57,450 bases of DNA from an uncultured Methylophilaceae bacterium (GCA_903834185.1 CAILHX010000020.1:1-57450), one strand, 5' to 3'; counted from the stretch's first letter, positions 1-9,249 are shown. Notes: generated by a model from the sequence alone, not told the origin. Numbers and translations are program-made.

Positions 1-2742
1 AATGGCAATATCGGCCTGACCGCGAGTACCAATGAAACCATAGGTGCTGCAGTGACCGCAGGCGGTTCCGGCACCGTAGGCCTGACCGCAACGACAGGCG
101 CACTGGCCATCAACGGCGCGGTGAGCAGCACCTCCGGTAATGTTACGGCATCAGCGGCTACGGCCATCACGGAAACAGGTTCAGTAGCGACCAGTGGCTT
201 ATTGACCACTAGCTCCGCCACGGGAACGAGTTTGAGTGGAGCGAACACAGTTAATAGCTTCAATGCAAGCAACAGCGGTAGTGGCAGCATTGCACTGACG
301 AACACGGCAGGAACCTTGACAGTCACAGGCATCAGCGAGACGCCAGGGGGAAATATCTCCTTGACTAATACCGGCAACCTGACTACAACGGGAGCGATCA
401 CTGCAGGCAGCGGCGGTAACATCAGCTTGACTGCGACCGGTGCTGAGGTCATAGGAGCAGCCGTGACGACCAGCGGTGCGGGTGCAGTCAACCTGAGCGG
501 TGTAGGCGTGACCAACAACAACACTATCACCGGTACAGGCGGCGTTACAATCAATGCAGGTACCGGTAATCTGACAAATAATACAGGCGCCAGTAATATC
601 ACGAATGGCGGGAGTGCGTCTGCGATCAATTTGCTGGCTGATATTGTGACTTTAGATTCCGGCCATATTCAAGGAGGTTCTGGCGCAGTCAGTATCTTGG
701 CAAATACTCCAACGCAAACAATTAGCCTTGGCGGTGCCGGAGGTTTTGATTTAAATCAGAATGAGCTGAATTCAGTAACGACTACAGGTGGTTTAACTGT
801 TGGAGGTTCAAGTACGCACACGGCATTGTTAACTGTTGGTTCGCTCCTTTCACCGACAGGGCTGGGTGCAACCGGCGGTGGTTTCACCATTACCAATGGC
901 GGTGATATCGCATTGACCGGGAGCGTGGTTTATAACGCCACATCAGGGAATAGCCTGAATATTACTGCCGGCACCTCTGGAACTTCAGGGAATATAACGG
1001 GTAACGGTTCGGAATTGCTTGATACAACCACTGCCGGCGGCGGTAATATTGTGCTGACAGCATTCAATGATATCGGTTCTGCTGCGAATCGTATCCATAT
1101 AGGCAGCAACCTGAATAGTGGTGTTGTCGGCACGAATGGACTCGTGCTTCATTCAACGGATGCTGCTAATGGTGGCAAGGAGTATATCAACAAGGCGGGT
1201 GCGTTGAATCTGGTGAGTGTAACCAATATCTCCAATGACCCTGCTAATCGCAGCCTGACCGATATACTTACAACCGGTACTGTTTCACAAACTGGTGCTA
1301 TCAATTTGGGAAGAGACGGGGATCTGGTCATCAAAACCCTTAACAACCCCGGTGCAGATATCACGCTTACTAATTTCTCAAATGACGTAGGAGCGGTGGA
1401 CTTGCAGTCACGTAATGCAGCCGATACTGCTAATGCAACGGGTCAGTTGACATTCAATGATGATGCCAACGGCTTCTCCGTCGTGCAGGCTGCAGGTGGC
1501 GGTATTTCCTTCACGTCAACAGGACCTATAACGTTGAGCACATTGACGCTGGGCACGCCTGCAACACTTAACATAGACGCAGGTAATGGTGATATTTCGT
1601 TGTCTACAACGGGGAATATCACTATACAGGGGCCAGGTAAGCTGTTGGGACGTAATATTAATCTGAATCTTGCCAATACGGTAACCTTTAGCGGCGGCGT
1701 ATCAGGCGCTAATTATGTTGCAACGCAGAACAATGACCTGACGGTCAAGGCTACCGGTAATATCACCATCAATGCCGACGTGTTTACCGTGATAGGGGGT
1801 AAAACCCAGGGCACAAATAGCGAGCCGATTGGGCCAGGAGGAAAACCGCTCATATCGAGTAATGCCATTATTGATGCCGGCGGAAAACTTAAGATTACAA
1901 CAGCCGGTGACTTTAATGTCATTGGGGGCGGTAGTCAGGTGGGCAGCTCTGTAGGAGGTTCGCATGGCGTTGTGGGAGGCGGCCCTGGTGGGGTAAGTTT
2001 TGCAGCTGGTACCAATAATGCGGAAGCCCAGGCAAATGCATTTATTACTGCGGATACGCTGGATCTGACGGTTCATGGTAATTTCTACATGACGGGGGGT
2101 GTGACAACTCAGACCGGAGCAGGTCCAACTGCTACCGGTAGCGCCAGTGCGATTATTCAGGTAATGAATGGCAAGAAGATCAAGGTTGATGGAGACATGG
2201 TATTGACCGGAGGCAGCGTTATTAACGGCAGTACATCCAAATCAAATGCATTCGCTGTATTGGATCCGATATCTACCCTTAATTTGAGTGTAGGCAACAA
2301 TCTTATTCTGGTAGGGGGTACTGGCCCTGGACTCGTCTCGGCAAGTATTGTGAACTCTGGCGAGATCATTTTGGATGTGGGTAAGAACTTGCCATTGACG
2401 ACTGGAAATACTGCTGTTGTTGGAGGAAAAACCTATAAATCCGGGATCATTTTGGTAGGGGGCAAGGGTTCAGGCAGATTTGACTTTAATGACAACGCAC
2501 TCACTGAGAATGCCTACCCAATATCATGGACTATCGCAAACGGTGGGCAATTTACTATTGATACGACAACGGCAGGTGCGAACGCTGGCGATGCGTTCTT
2601 GCAGTCCTTGGCACCACGAGGCGTGGATTCATCACTTTACGGCTATCTATTGTTTGCGATTGATCGTGAATCCACCGGCAAGAGCAAGCGCTCTAGTACT
2701 GATCAGGGGAACTTTAAACCGGAGGCAGGATCATGCAACTAA
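1..2742 (+). CDS. TpsA-like filamentous haemagglutinin exoprotein, C-terminal part (5' end outside window)
   Basis: The frame is open from base 1, so this is the 3' part of a longer gene. At least 913 codons are visible and no N-terminal secretion domain is in view. The protein is Gly/Thr/Asn/Ser-rich with short irregular motifs such as GGNISLT and GNITI, as expected for the right-handed beta-helix of two-partner-secretion exoproteins. Near the end comes a more globular segment (FLQSLAPRGVDSSLYGYLLF), then a charged tail ending GSCN. That is the only cysteine in the visible protein. The stop overlaps the ATG of the FecR-domain gene by 10 bases, so the two are translationally coupled. The gene resembles the complete tpsA at 45,622-48,681 in class and in having a fecR partner. 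Adhesin or surface-fibre function is inferred from class. Confidence 0.8.
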   Translation, partial: NGNIGLTASTNETIGAAVTAGGSGTVGLTATTGALAINGAVSSTSGNVTASAATAITETGSVATSGLLTTSSATGTSLSGANTVNSFNASNSGSGSIALTNTAGTLTVTGISETPGGNISLTNTGNLTTTGAITAGSGGNISLTATGAEVIGAAVTTSGAGAVNLSGVGVTNNNTITGTGGVTINAGTGNLTNNTGASNITNGGSASAINLLADIVTLDSGHIQGGSGAVSILANTPTQTISLGGAGGFDLNQNELNSVTTTGGLTVGGSSTHTALLTVGSLLSPTGLGATGGGFTITNGGDIALTGSVVYNATSGNSLNITAGTSGTSGNITGNGSELLDTTTAGGGNIVLTAFNDIGSAANRIHIGSNLNSGVVGTNGLVLHSTDAANGGKEYINKAGALNLVSVTNISNDPANRSLTDILTTGTVSQTGAINLGRDGDLVIKTLNNPGADITLTNFSNDVGAVDLQSRNAADTANATGQLTFNDDANGFSVVQAAGGGISFTSTGPITLSTLTLGTPATLNIDAGNGDISLSTTGNITIQGPGKLLGRNINLNLANTVTFSGGVSGANYVATQNNDLTVKATGNITINADVFTVIGGKTQGTNSEPIGPGGKPLISSNAIIDAGGKLKITTAGDFNVIGGGSQVGSSVGGSHGVVGGGPGGVSFAAGTNNAEAQANAFITADTLDLTVHGNFYMTGGVTTQTGAGPTATGSASAIIQVMNGKKIKVDGDMVLTGGSVINGSTSKSNAFAVLDPISTLNLSVGNNLILVGGTGPGLVSASIVNSGEIILDVGKNLPLTTGNTAVVGGKTYKSGIILVGGKGSGRFDFNDNALTENAYPISWTIANGGQFTIDTTTAGANAGDAFLQSLAPRGVDSSLYGYLLFAIDRESTGKSKRSSTDQGNFKPEAGSCN

Positions 2743-3476
2743 TTAATGCGATGAAAAATTGTTTGTGGGTATTGTCGTTCACCATGATTTCGACAATGGT
2801 ATTTGCAGATGGCGGGATAGTTACAGAGCTTGCCGGCACCATGACTGCAACGCGTGAAGGTGGGACTGTTGTGCTTTCCAAAGGGTCTGCCGTGAAAGAA
2901 GGGGACACGATCATCACGCAAAAAGGTGCTTATGCGCAAATCAAGTTTTCCGATGGCGCGGTGATGACCATCAAGCCTGGAACTGAATTTGTGATCAAGG
3001 AGCATAATTTCTCAAAAGAGGAGCCGGAAAAGGATGTTTCCACATTCAGCCTATTAAAAGGCGGTTTGCGTACCGTAAGTGGTCTGATAGGAAAGCGGGG
3101 AAATCGTGATGCTTACAAGCTGAATACGGCAACAGCGACCATCGGTATCCGCGGTACTGTATTTGATGTGGATGACTGTTCAACATCGCAGTGCGTAAAA
3201 GGCAAGGCAAAACTGGATGATAATGCCGATACCAAAGATCCTGAAAATGCCGAGGTACTGGTTCCGGCGATTTACGTTGGGGTGCATGATGGCGAGATCG
3301 TGGTAAAGAATGAAGCTGGAGAGCTGACGCTCTCTGCCGGTCAGTTTGGTATTGCACCAACCAGTAATGTTATTCCTGCGCGATTGCCGGGCGATCCGGG
3401 GCTGAGTCAGATATCCAGCCTTGGTAACGGTGCTACGCGATTGGGAGATGGTTTCGCTATACGCAATTGCCGATAA
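2733..3476 (+). CDS. FecR-domain exported protein (locus 1)
   Basis: The protein has 247 residues and an N-terminal signal peptide ending near VFADGG. A FecR-type domain follows, with an SH3-like start (EGDTIITQKGAYAQIKFSDG), then FSLLKGGLRTVSGLIGKRGN and the repeat-like TATIGIRGTVFDV. FecR domains are best known from anti-sigma sensors, but no transmembrane helix or sigma factor accompanies this one. It is more likely a periplasmic or secreted partner of the overlapping exoprotein. It is a clear paralogue of the protein at 44,916-45,590. Mature cysteines are an internal pair (DDCSTSQC) and a lone one at the penultimate position (RNCR). A GGAGG seven bases before the ATG supports the start; an in-frame ATG at 2751 is the alternative. 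Confidence 0.85.
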   Translation: MQLINAMKNCLWVLSFTMISTMVFADGGIVTELAGTMTATREGGTVVLSKGSAVKEGDTIITQKGAYAQIKFSDGAVMTIKPGTEFVIKEHNFSKEEPEKDVSTFSLLKGGLRTVSGLIGKRGNRDAYKLNTATATIGIRGTVFDVDDCSTSQCVKGKAKLDDNADTKDPENAEVLVPAIYVGVHDGEIVVKNEAGELTLSAGQFGIAPTSNVIPARLPGDPGLSQISSLGNGATRLGDGFAIRNCR

Positions 3477-3500
3477 GCATGAATCTTGGTGATTTTTTCA

Positions 3501-3526
3501 TGGGGCTGAAAAGGCCCCAGTTTTTT
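3501..3526 (+). terminator. Intrinsic terminator after the fecR gene
   Basis: A six-base GC-rich stem, TGGGGC (3501-3506) with GCCCCA (3514-3519), is followed by TTTTTT at 3521-3526. It ends two bases before the folA start codon. Confidence 0.75.
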
Positions 3527-3528
3527 GT

Positions 3529-4017
3529 ATGAAGTTGGCGATTATCGCTGCCGTATCACGTAATCGTGTGATCGGATTGGACAACAAATTACCATGGCGC
3601 TTACCCGAAGATTTGAAACGCTTTCGTGCGCTTACTACCGGGCATCACATTATCATGGGTCGCAAGACTTACGAGTCTCTGGGGCGGTTATTACCTGATA
3701 GAACAACGGTGATAGTTACGCGCAATCCTGACTACCAAGTACCCGGGGCCTTGATCGCGCATAGCCTGGAAGAGGCGATGAGGCTGTGCAACACTGATGA
3801 GATTGCCTATTTGATCGGCGGCGCGGAATTATATCGTGCAGGTTTTCCGATTGCAGATCAACTGTTCATCACTGAGATTGATGCAGATTTCGTCGGGGAT
3901 GCGTTCTTTCCTGCCTACGACCACAAACGCTGGCAGGAAACCTATCGGGAAAGAGGCTTAAGTGCTGAAGGGCTGAAGTATTGTTTTGTGAACTATACCG
4001 CAACACAATCCACGTAA
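3529..4017 (+). CDS. folA: Dihydrofolate reductase
   Basis: Reduces dihydrofolate to tetrahydrofolate with NADPH in the cytoplasm, supplying one-carbon units for thymidylate and purine synthesis. The 162 residues match the usual bacterial length. Family motifs are at their expected places: IAAVSRNRVIGLDNKLPW at the N-terminus (with the W-R-L-P-E-D substrate loop and catalytic acid), HHIIMGRKTYESLGR, and YLIGGAELY in the second half. The start is fixed by the conserved N-terminus, yet only two bases separate it from a terminator U-tract and no Shine-Dalgarno is visible. The last 25 bases overlap tail-to-tail with the convergent decarboxylase gene. Confidence 0.96.
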   Translation: MKLAIIAAVSRNRVIGLDNKLPWRLPEDLKRFRALTTGHHIIMGRKTYESLGRLLPDRTTVIVTRNPDYQVPGALIAHSLEEAMRLCNTDEIAYLIGGAELYRAGFPIADQLFITEIDADFVGDAFFPAYDHKRWQETYRERGLSAEGLKYCFVNYTATQST

Positions 4018-6233
4018 TAGAGAGATTTCCCGTTCGATGTGTCTTTCACTAAGCCGTGAATGTCGGTTTCAAAACCAGGGAATCGTTCGTTAAAATCACG
4101 GGCGAAACACAAGTATTTCACAATGATCTTATTGAATTGTTCTCCAGGGATCAGCAAAGGAATGCCTGGGGGATAGGGCGTTAATAAAACCGCCGTTACG
4201 CGACCTTCCAAATCATCAATCGAAACACGATCTATGTTGCGATGCGCCATTTTGGCAAACGCCTCTGTTGGTTTCATCGCGGGGATCATATCCGACAGGT
4301 ACATTTCCGTGGTCATGCGTGCGACATCGTTGGCTTTGTATATTCCGTGAATCTCAGTGCATAGATCTTTCAGTCCGATACGTTCGTAGCGCGGTTGTTT
4401 TTGCACGAACTCCGGTAGTACTTTCCACAGCGGCTGATTCTTGTCGTAGTCATCCTTGAATTGTTGCAACGCGGCAACCAGGGTGTTCCAGCGACCTTTT
4501 GTAATGCCTATGGTGAACATGATAAAAAATGAATAGAGGCCGGTCTTTTCTACGATAACCCCGTGCTCAGCCAGATATTTGGTGACGATGGCGGCGGGAA
4601 TGCCGAACTCATCAGAAAAATCGCCTTCTACATCCAGTCCCGGGGTAATGATGGTGGCCTTGATCGGATCCAGCATATTGAAACCTTCAGCCAGATCGCC
4701 AAAGCCGTGCCAACGTTCGTTAGCCTTCAGCATCCACGCATCTCGTTCTTCTATACCCTCTTCGGATAGATCGTCAGGCCCCCAAACCTTGAACCACCAA
4801 TCCACGCCCCATTCTTCATCTACTTTGCGCATGGCACGACGGAAATCCAGTGCTTCCATCAACGACTCTTCCACCAGTGCCGTGCCCCCAGGAGCTTCCA
4901 TCATGGCGGCAGCCACGTCGCAACTGGCAATAATGGAATATTGCGGGCTGGTAGAGGTGTGCATCAAATAGGACTCATTGAACACATCCCGATCCAGTTT
5001 ATTGTTTTCAGCATCCTGTACCAGAATCTGGCTCGCCTGACTTAACCCCGCCAAAAGCTTATGCGTCGATTGTGTTGAAAACACCATGGATTCCTTGCAC
5101 CGCGGACGGTCAGCGCCTATTGCATGGTAGTCGCCGTAGAAGTCGTGGAAAGTGGCATGTGGCAGCCAGGCTTCGTCAAAATGCAGGGTATCTATTTTGC
5201 CATCCAGCATTTCCTTGATCTCTTCAACGTTGTACAGCACGCCATCATAAGTAGATTGGGTGATAGTAAGCACGCGCGGCTTGGCATTCTTATCCAGTGC
5301 AAACGGATTCTTGGCGATCTTTTTCTGAATGTTGGCCCAGGCAAACTCGCTTTTTGGAATCGGTCCGATGATGCCGAAGTGATTGCGCGTCGGCATCAGG
5401 AATACAGGGATGGCGCCAGTCATGATAATGGCATGCAGCACTGATTTGTGGCAGTTGCGATCTACCACCACCACGTCACCTGGCGCGACAGTTGAGTTCC
5501 ACACGATCTTGTTGGATGTTGAAGTGCCGTTGGTGACGAAGTACAAGTGATCGGCATTGAATATACGCGCGGCATTACGTTCAGATGCCGCGACGGGACC
5601 GGTATGGTCGAGTAATTGGCCCAATTCATCAACGGCATTACACACGTCGGCACGCAACATGTTCTCGCCGAAAAACTGGTGGAACATTTGTCCGACCGGA
5701 GATTTCAGGAACGCTACACCGCCGGAATGGCCGGGGCAATGCCAGGAATAGGATCCATCCGCCGCATAATGGGTCAGCGCCTTGAAGAATGGCGGAGGCA
5801 GACTATCCAGATAGGTTTTGGCTTCGCGGATGATGTAACGCGCTACGAATTCCGGTGTATCCTCGAACATGTGAATAAAGCCGTTCAACTCACGCAGAAT
5901 CTCATTTGGGATATGGCGTGAAGTGCGTGTTTCACCATGCAGGAAGATAGGAATTTCTTCATTGCGATAACGTATCTCTTCCACAAAGCTGCGCAGATTG
6001 TCGAGCGCGTCCTGAGAACCTTCAATGAATTCCTCATCATCTATGGACAGGATGAAAGCGGATGCACGACTTTGCTGCTGTGCGAACGAGGTAAGGTCGC
6101 CATAGCTGGTAACGCCCAATACTTCCAGACCTTCATCTTCTATCGCCTTGGCCAATACACGTATGCCCAGGCCGGATGAATTCTCGGAGCGAAAATCTTC
6201 GTCTATGATGACGATAGGGAAGCGGAATTTCAT
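3993..6233 (-). CDS. Orn/Lys/Arg decarboxylase, class-III PLP enzyme
   Basis: This 746-residue protein has the three-part layout of inducible bacterial Arg/Lys/Orn decarboxylases: a response-regulator-like N-terminal wing (about 1-130), a PLP fold-type I core and a C-terminal domain. PLP contacts visible are GTSTSNK, His262 in RNCHKS, HFDEAW and STHKLLAGLSQAS, whose Lys392 is the expected Schiff-base lysine. The enzyme would consume a proton and release CO2 and a polyamine or agmatine, for acid resistance or polyamine supply. Which of the three amino acids it uses cannot be decided here. Two in-frame ATGs lie at 6239 and 6233; AGGAG is one base from the first and seven from the second, so I chose the second. 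Confidence 0.92.
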   Translation of the reverse strand: MKFRFPIVIIDEDFRSENSSGLGIRVLAKAIEDEGLEVLGVTSYGDLTSFAQQQSRASAFILSIDDEEFIEGSQDALDNLRSFVEEIRYRNEEIPIFLHGETRTSRHIPNEILRELNGFIHMFEDTPEFVARYIIREAKTYLDSLPPPFFKALTHYAADGSYSWHCPGHSGGVAFLKSPVGQMFHQFFGENMLRADVCNAVDELGQLLDHTGPVAASERNAARIFNADHLYFVTNGTSTSNKIVWNSTVAPGDVVVVDRNCHKSVLHAIIMTGAIPVFLMPTRNHFGIIGPIPKSEFAWANIQKKIAKNPFALDKNAKPRVLTITQSTYDGVLYNVEEIKEMLDGKIDTLHFDEAWLPHATFHDFYGDYHAIGADRPRCKESMVFSTQSTHKLLAGLSQASQILVQDAENNKLDRDVFNESYLMHTSTSPQYSIIASCDVAAAMMEAPGGTALVEESLMEALDFRRAMRKVDEEWGVDWWFKVWGPDDLSEEGIEERDAWMLKANERWHGFGDLAEGFNMLDPIKATIITPGLDVEGDFSDEFGIPAAIVTKYLAEHGVIVEKTGLYSFFIMFTIGITKGRWNTLVAALQQFKDDYDKNQPLWKVLPEFVQKQPRYERIGLKDLCTEIHGIYKANDVARMTTEMYLSDMIPAMKPTEAFAKMAHRNIDRVSIDDLEGRVTAVLLTPYPPGIPLLIPGEQFNKIIVKYLCFARDFNERFPGFETDIHGLVKDTSNGKSLYYVDCVAV

Positions 6234-6313
6234 ATGCATACTCCTGAGGCGGAATGATTCAGAATAGTAAATATAGCCGATAGGCCGTGATTGGCAGTGA
6301 GGAGCATCGCTGT

Positions 6314-6550
6314 TTAGTTTTTAGCGGGGTAGGGGTTGTTCAAGCTTTGAACCAGATCGGTCAGCACCTGACGAAACTGATGCTCGTCACAGTCCATCAA
6401 CACGGCATCTTCGAGTGCGTCCTGGCAGACCTGGCGTATCTCATCCAGATTTTCGCGCAATACCTTGTTCTTTTCTACGCAAGCCACGATATTACCTTTG
6501 GGATCGCGCCAAACGATGGTTGTTTCCGGAGATTTTTCTACTTGCGCCAT
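6314..6550 (-). CDS. Small conserved-looking acidic protein downstream of dcd
   Basis: A 78-residue protein, MAQVEKSPETTIVWRDPKGN to the end, acidic and probably helical in its second half (ENLDEIRQVCQDALEDAVLM). It has no signal peptide, membrane segment or motif that I recognise. It follows dcd on the same strand with a gap of about 15 bases, so the two are probably cotranscribed. A TTG start at 6565, directly abutting the dcd stop, would add five residues; the ATG is preferred, although neither has a clear Shine-Dalgarno. Function unknown. Confidence 0.65.
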   Translation of the reverse strand: MAQVEKSPETTIVWRDPKGNIVACVEKNKVLRENLDEIRQVCQDALEDAVLMDCDEHQFRQVLTDLVQSLNNPYPAKN

Positions 6551-6565
6551 ATGAATATTATTCAA

Positions 6566-7138
6566 TCATATCTTGGGTAAAGTCACGCCTTGCTGACCCT
6601 GATATTTGCCACCACGATCTTTGTAAGAAGTCTCACACACGTCGTCGTCGTCGGCTTCGAAAAACAATACTTGCGCACAACCTTCATTCGCATAGATCTT
6701 GGCAGGTAGTGGTGTGGTGTTACTGAATTCGAGCGTTACATGACCTTCCCATTCCGGTTCGAAAGGGGTGACATTCACAATGATGCCGCAACGCGCATAT
6801 GTGGATTTTCCGAGGCAAATGGTCAAAACGTTGCGCGGGATGCGGAAATACTCCACGGTGCGGGCAAGCGCAAACGAGTTCGGGGGGATGATACAAAAAT
6901 CCGCATTCACTTCCACAAAGGAATTCGGATCAAAGTTCTTGGGATCAACAATGGTACTGTTGATGTTGGTAAAAAGTTTGAACTCACTGGAACATCGAAT
7001 ATCGTAACCGTAACTGGAGGTTCCGTACGAAACAAGCCGCTGGCCATTTGCCTGCTTCACCTGATTCGGCTCGAACGGTTCTATCATGCCGTGTTCTGCA
7101 GCCATGCGGCGTATCCATTTGTCAGATTTAATACTCAT
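6566..7138 (-). CDS. dcd: dCTP deaminase
   Basis: Deaminates dCTP to dUTP, feeding dUTPase and thymidylate synthesis. The 190 residues match the proteobacterial homotrimeric enzyme. Family signatures are the N-terminal [22 protein letters not shown], and [17 protein letters not shown] followed by [17 protein letters not shown], which contains the catalytic glutamate region. The C-terminus ([15 protein letters not shown]) is typical. It is first of a short minus-strand operon with the 78-residue gene. A promoter with a perfect TATAAT lies about 50 bases upstream. Confidence 0.96.
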   Translation of the reverse strand: MSIKSDKWIRRMAAEHGMIEPFEPNQVKQANGQRLVSYGTSSYGYDIRCSSEFKLFTNINSTIVDPKNFDPNSFVEVNADFCIIPPNSFALARTVEYFRIPRNVLTICLGKSTYARCGIIVNVTPFEPEWEGHVTLEFSNTTPLPAKIYANEGCAQVLFFEADDDDVCETSYKDRGGKYQGQQGVTLPKI

Positions 7139-7187
7139 TGTTCAGATTCCAGTTCATATTCCAAGCCTGCCCCCGAAAAGAGTGCGA

Positions 7188-7216
7188 ATTATAAGGCTAA
7201 GTAATGGTTTTGTGAG
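7188..7216 (-). promoter_or_regulatory. Putative sigma-70 promoter of dcd
   Basis: Read on the minus strand: CTCACA (plus-strand 7211-7216) as -35, a 17-base spacer, and a perfect TATAAT -10 (plus-strand 7188-7193). The dcd start codon is 50 bases downstream of the -10. Confidence 0.55.
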
Positions 7217-7247
7217 TTAAAAATTATGAAGTTATGATGATGAATGC

Positions 7248-7281
7248 AAAACGGCATCTGATTTAAATCAGATGCCGTTTT
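7248..7281. terminator. Perfect 34-base palindrome, bidirectional terminator after the parvulin gene
   Basis: Two 17-base arms (7248-7264 and 7265-7281) are exact reverse complements. Each is bounded by AAAA or TTTT, so a hairpin with a T-run forms on either strand. It lies 29 bases past the stop of the minus-strand peptidyl-prolyl isomerase gene and upstream of the dcd promoter. Confidence 0.85.
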
Positions 7282-7309
7282 ATGATTTCTGGCGATTGTG
7301 AAGACAGAT

Positions 7310-8113
7310 TTATTTCTTGGTCTTCGAGCTGTTATCCACGATCTTGGCCTTTGCGCGCAGATCGCTCACCAGCTTCTCCAACTGCTGCTTTTGCAGGTTG
7401 TTACGCAAGGCATCTTTAACGGTGTCGTAAGTCGGAGGCGCTGCGTTGCGCACATCGTCCAGCTTAATCACATGCCAGCCGAATTGGGTCTGCACCGGTA
7501 CTGTGGTATACAAGCCTTTTTGCAGTTTTACCACGGCATCGGCAAACGGTTTCACCATGCGGCCGGGAGGTAACCAGTCAAGTGCCCCGCCTTTATCTTT
7601 GGAGCTGTCCAGGGATTTGTCCGCTGCGATCTTGGCGAAATCGCCACCTTTCGCTAATTGCGAAATGATATCTTTGGCTTCCTGTTCTGTCTTGACCAGA
7701 ATGTGACTTGCTTTGTATTCTTTGTCGCCCCACTGTACCTTGAATTGTTCATATTCGGCTTTGACAGCAGACTCGTCGACCGGATTCTTTTTGATGTAAT
7801 TCTGCACAAAAAGACCAACCAGCAATTCATGCGCCTGCAATTCCTGATGCAGAATGTAATCCTGCTGTTTATCCAAACCAGCCTTTTGTGCTTCCTGCAG
7901 AACCACTTCCTGACCAATCAGGCGGTCAATCACCACCGCACGAGTGTTATCGTCCGGCTGTTGTCCGCGCGCGGCCATATCTTTGAGAATCATATCTACC
8001 GTAGCCTGTTTGATGGCCTTGCCATTCACGGTGGCTGCTGGAGGTTCTGCGGCTTGAACGTTGATGGCTACACTGAGCAACAGCACAGCAAAAAGTTGAG
8101 TGAGTAAACGCAT
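7310..8113 (-). CDS. Periplasmic parvulin-type peptidyl-prolyl cis-trans isomerase
   Basis: A 267-residue exported foldase. A signal peptide (MRLLTQLFAVLLLSVAINVQA) is followed by a SurA-N-like helical segment and a PpiC/rotamase domain with KASHILVKTEQEAKDII, GGDFAKIAADKSLD, GALDWLPPGRMVKPF and FGWHVIKLDD. It should help outer-membrane or periplasmic proteins fold. The chosen ATG is preceded by AAGGA five bases away; an in-frame start 22 codons upstream would put a hydrophilic stretch before the signal peptide and is rejected. It ends in a strong terminator. The BolA gene lies just upstream on the same strand. Confidence 0.9.
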   Translation of the reverse strand: MRLLTQLFAVLLLSVAINVQAAEPPAATVNGKAIKQATVDMILKDMAARGQQPDDNTRAVVIDRLIGQEVVLQEAQKAGLDKQQDYILHQELQAHELLVGLFVQNYIKKNPVDESAVKAEYEQFKVQWGDKEYKASHILVKTEQEAKDIISQLAKGGDFAKIAADKSLDSSKDKGGALDWLPPGRMVKPFADAVVKLQKGLYTTVPVQTQFGWHVIKLDDVRNAAPPTYDTVKDALRNNLQKQQLEKLVSDLRAKAKIVDNSSKTKK

Positions 8114-8150
8114 TGAATGTTCCTTGGGTCTAGTAGTTGAGTTTGTCGAA

Positions 8151-8411
8151 TCAAATATGGTCATCTGGCGCCAGCGCATTGATGCTTAGTGCATGAACGC
8201 GTGCAGGGATAAGGTCTCCTACCGCCTGATAAACCAAACGATGACGAATTATCGTTGATTTTCCATTGAAAAGCGAACTTTCGATAGTAACGAAGTAGTG
8301 TCCGCCACCGTTATTGCCCTTGTGTCCCTGATGTAACGCACTATCGTCGCGGATTTCCAGTTTGCTGGGTTGTAATGAATTCAGGCGATCCTGTAGCAGG
8401 CTTAGACTCAT
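8151..8411 (-). CDS. BolA/IbaG family protein
   Basis: 86 residues, the normal length for BolA-family proteins. It carries the characteristic histidine-rich loop region ([20 protein letters not shown]) and the conserved [13 protein letters not shown] helix. BolA proteins bind monothiol glutaredoxins and take part in Fe-S cluster delivery, and some act as transcription factors. The start overlaps the stop of the YciI gene by four bases, and the yciB-yciI-bolA-ppiC order suggests one operon. Confidence 0.88.
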   Translation of the reverse strand: MSLSLLQDRLNSLQPSKLEIRDDSALHQGHKGNNGGGHYFVTIESSLFNGKSTIIRHRLVYQAVGDLIPARVHALSINALAPDDHI

Positions 8412-8707
8412 GGCAGCGTTTTGCGGAAAGGTTTTACCATGATGTCGGCATAGATGCCGTTAAGCACGAACGGATCGTCATTGGCCCAGGCTTGTGCTTC
8501 TTGTAGCGAAGAGAATTCGGCAACGATGAGGCTGCCGGAGTAACCTGCGGGGCCTGGATCTACACTGTCTATGGCAGGAAGTGGTCCTGCCAGGAATAGA
8601 CGCCCTTCCGCATGTAGCTTCTGCAAACGCTCCAAATGCGGAGGCCTGTGCAAGAGTCTCTTTTCCAGGCTATCGGGAACATCTTCTGCGACGATGGCAT
8701 AAAGCAT
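8408..8707 (-). CDS. YciI-like (YCII domain) protein
   Basis: 99 residues with the YCII ferredoxin-like fold signature: [38 protein letters not shown], and the [17 protein letters not shown] end. The conserved His (HLERL) and Asp (NDDPF) are present; in family members they form a putative active site. Cellular role is unclear. It lies between yciB and the BolA gene, the grouping common in beta- and gammaproteobacteria. Confidence 0.88.
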   Translation of the reverse strand: MLYAIVAEDVPDSLEKRLLHRPPHLERLQKLHAEGRLFLAGPLPAIDSVDPGPAGYSGSLIVAEFSSLQEAQAWANDDPFVLNGIYADIMVKPFRKTLP

Positions 8708-8718
8708 GGCTGAGTTCC

Positions 8719-9249
8719 TTAATCCTTTTCCATAAAACGCGACAGATAAAGGCTCTGTGCGACAACAAACACAAACATCAGGCCGGTAGTACCCAGCAGC
8801 TTGAAATTGACCCAGGTCGCGGTGTCATAATGCGTCGCTACGTAAAGGTTAAGTGCGCCTAACAAGGTAAAAAAAGTTGCCCATGCAAAATTCAGCATGC
8901 GCCAGATATTGTCTGGTATGCTGATCTGCTCCTGCATCAAATTGCGAATAATATTCTTGTGCCAGAAAACTTCCGTTGCAAAGAGTGTGCTGGCAAAAAA
9001 CCAGTAAAGCACGCTAGGTTTCCACTTTATAAAGGTTTCGTCATGCAGCAACAGAGTTGCGCCGCCAAACACCACAATGATCACACCGCTGGCAAGCAGC
9101 ATGCTATCCAGCTTGCCATGCCTCAACTTGACCCAGACGATTTGCGCCAGGGTCGCGATGATGGCGCAGCCGGTAGCGGCATAAATGCCATACCACTTGA
9201 ATACAATAAAAAACAGAATGACAGGGAAAAGGTCGAACAGAAATTTCAT
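8719..9249 (-). CDS. yciB: Inner-membrane septation-linked protein YciB
   Basis: A 176-residue polytopic inner-membrane protein with five or so hydrophobic segments. It starts [21 protein letters not shown], the typical YciB/IspZ start, and contains [19 protein letters not shown] and WARRMLN-like features ([14 protein letters not shown]). Family members influence cell-envelope synthesis and septation. It heads the minus-strand yciB-yciI-bolA-ppiC group and is transcribed divergently from the PHP gene. Confidence 0.93.
   Translation of the reverse strand: MKFLFDLFPVILFFIVFKWYGIYAATGCAIIATLAQIVWVKLRHGKLDSMLLASGVIIVVFGGATLLLHDETFIKWKPSVLYWFFASTLFATEVFWHKNIIRNLMQEQISIPDNIWRMLNFAWATFFTLLGALNLYVATHYDTATWVNFKLLGTTGLMFVFVVAQSLYLSRFMEKD

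Noticed and set aside
930-2369. Several antisense open frames within the first haemagglutinin gene
   Set aside because: They mirror the codon bias of the repetitive gene, show no start signals and have no recognisable protein character.
1-2600. Repeats in the haemagglutinin gene as DNA-level tandem repeats
   Set aside because: The periodicity is in protein motifs (GGNISL and similar) with diverged codons, not exact DNA repeats; no CRISPR-like regular array exists either.
8113-8179. 22-codon N-terminal extension of the parvulin
   Set aside because: It would place a hydrophilic stretch before a clear signal peptide, and the inner ATG has a proper AAGGA.
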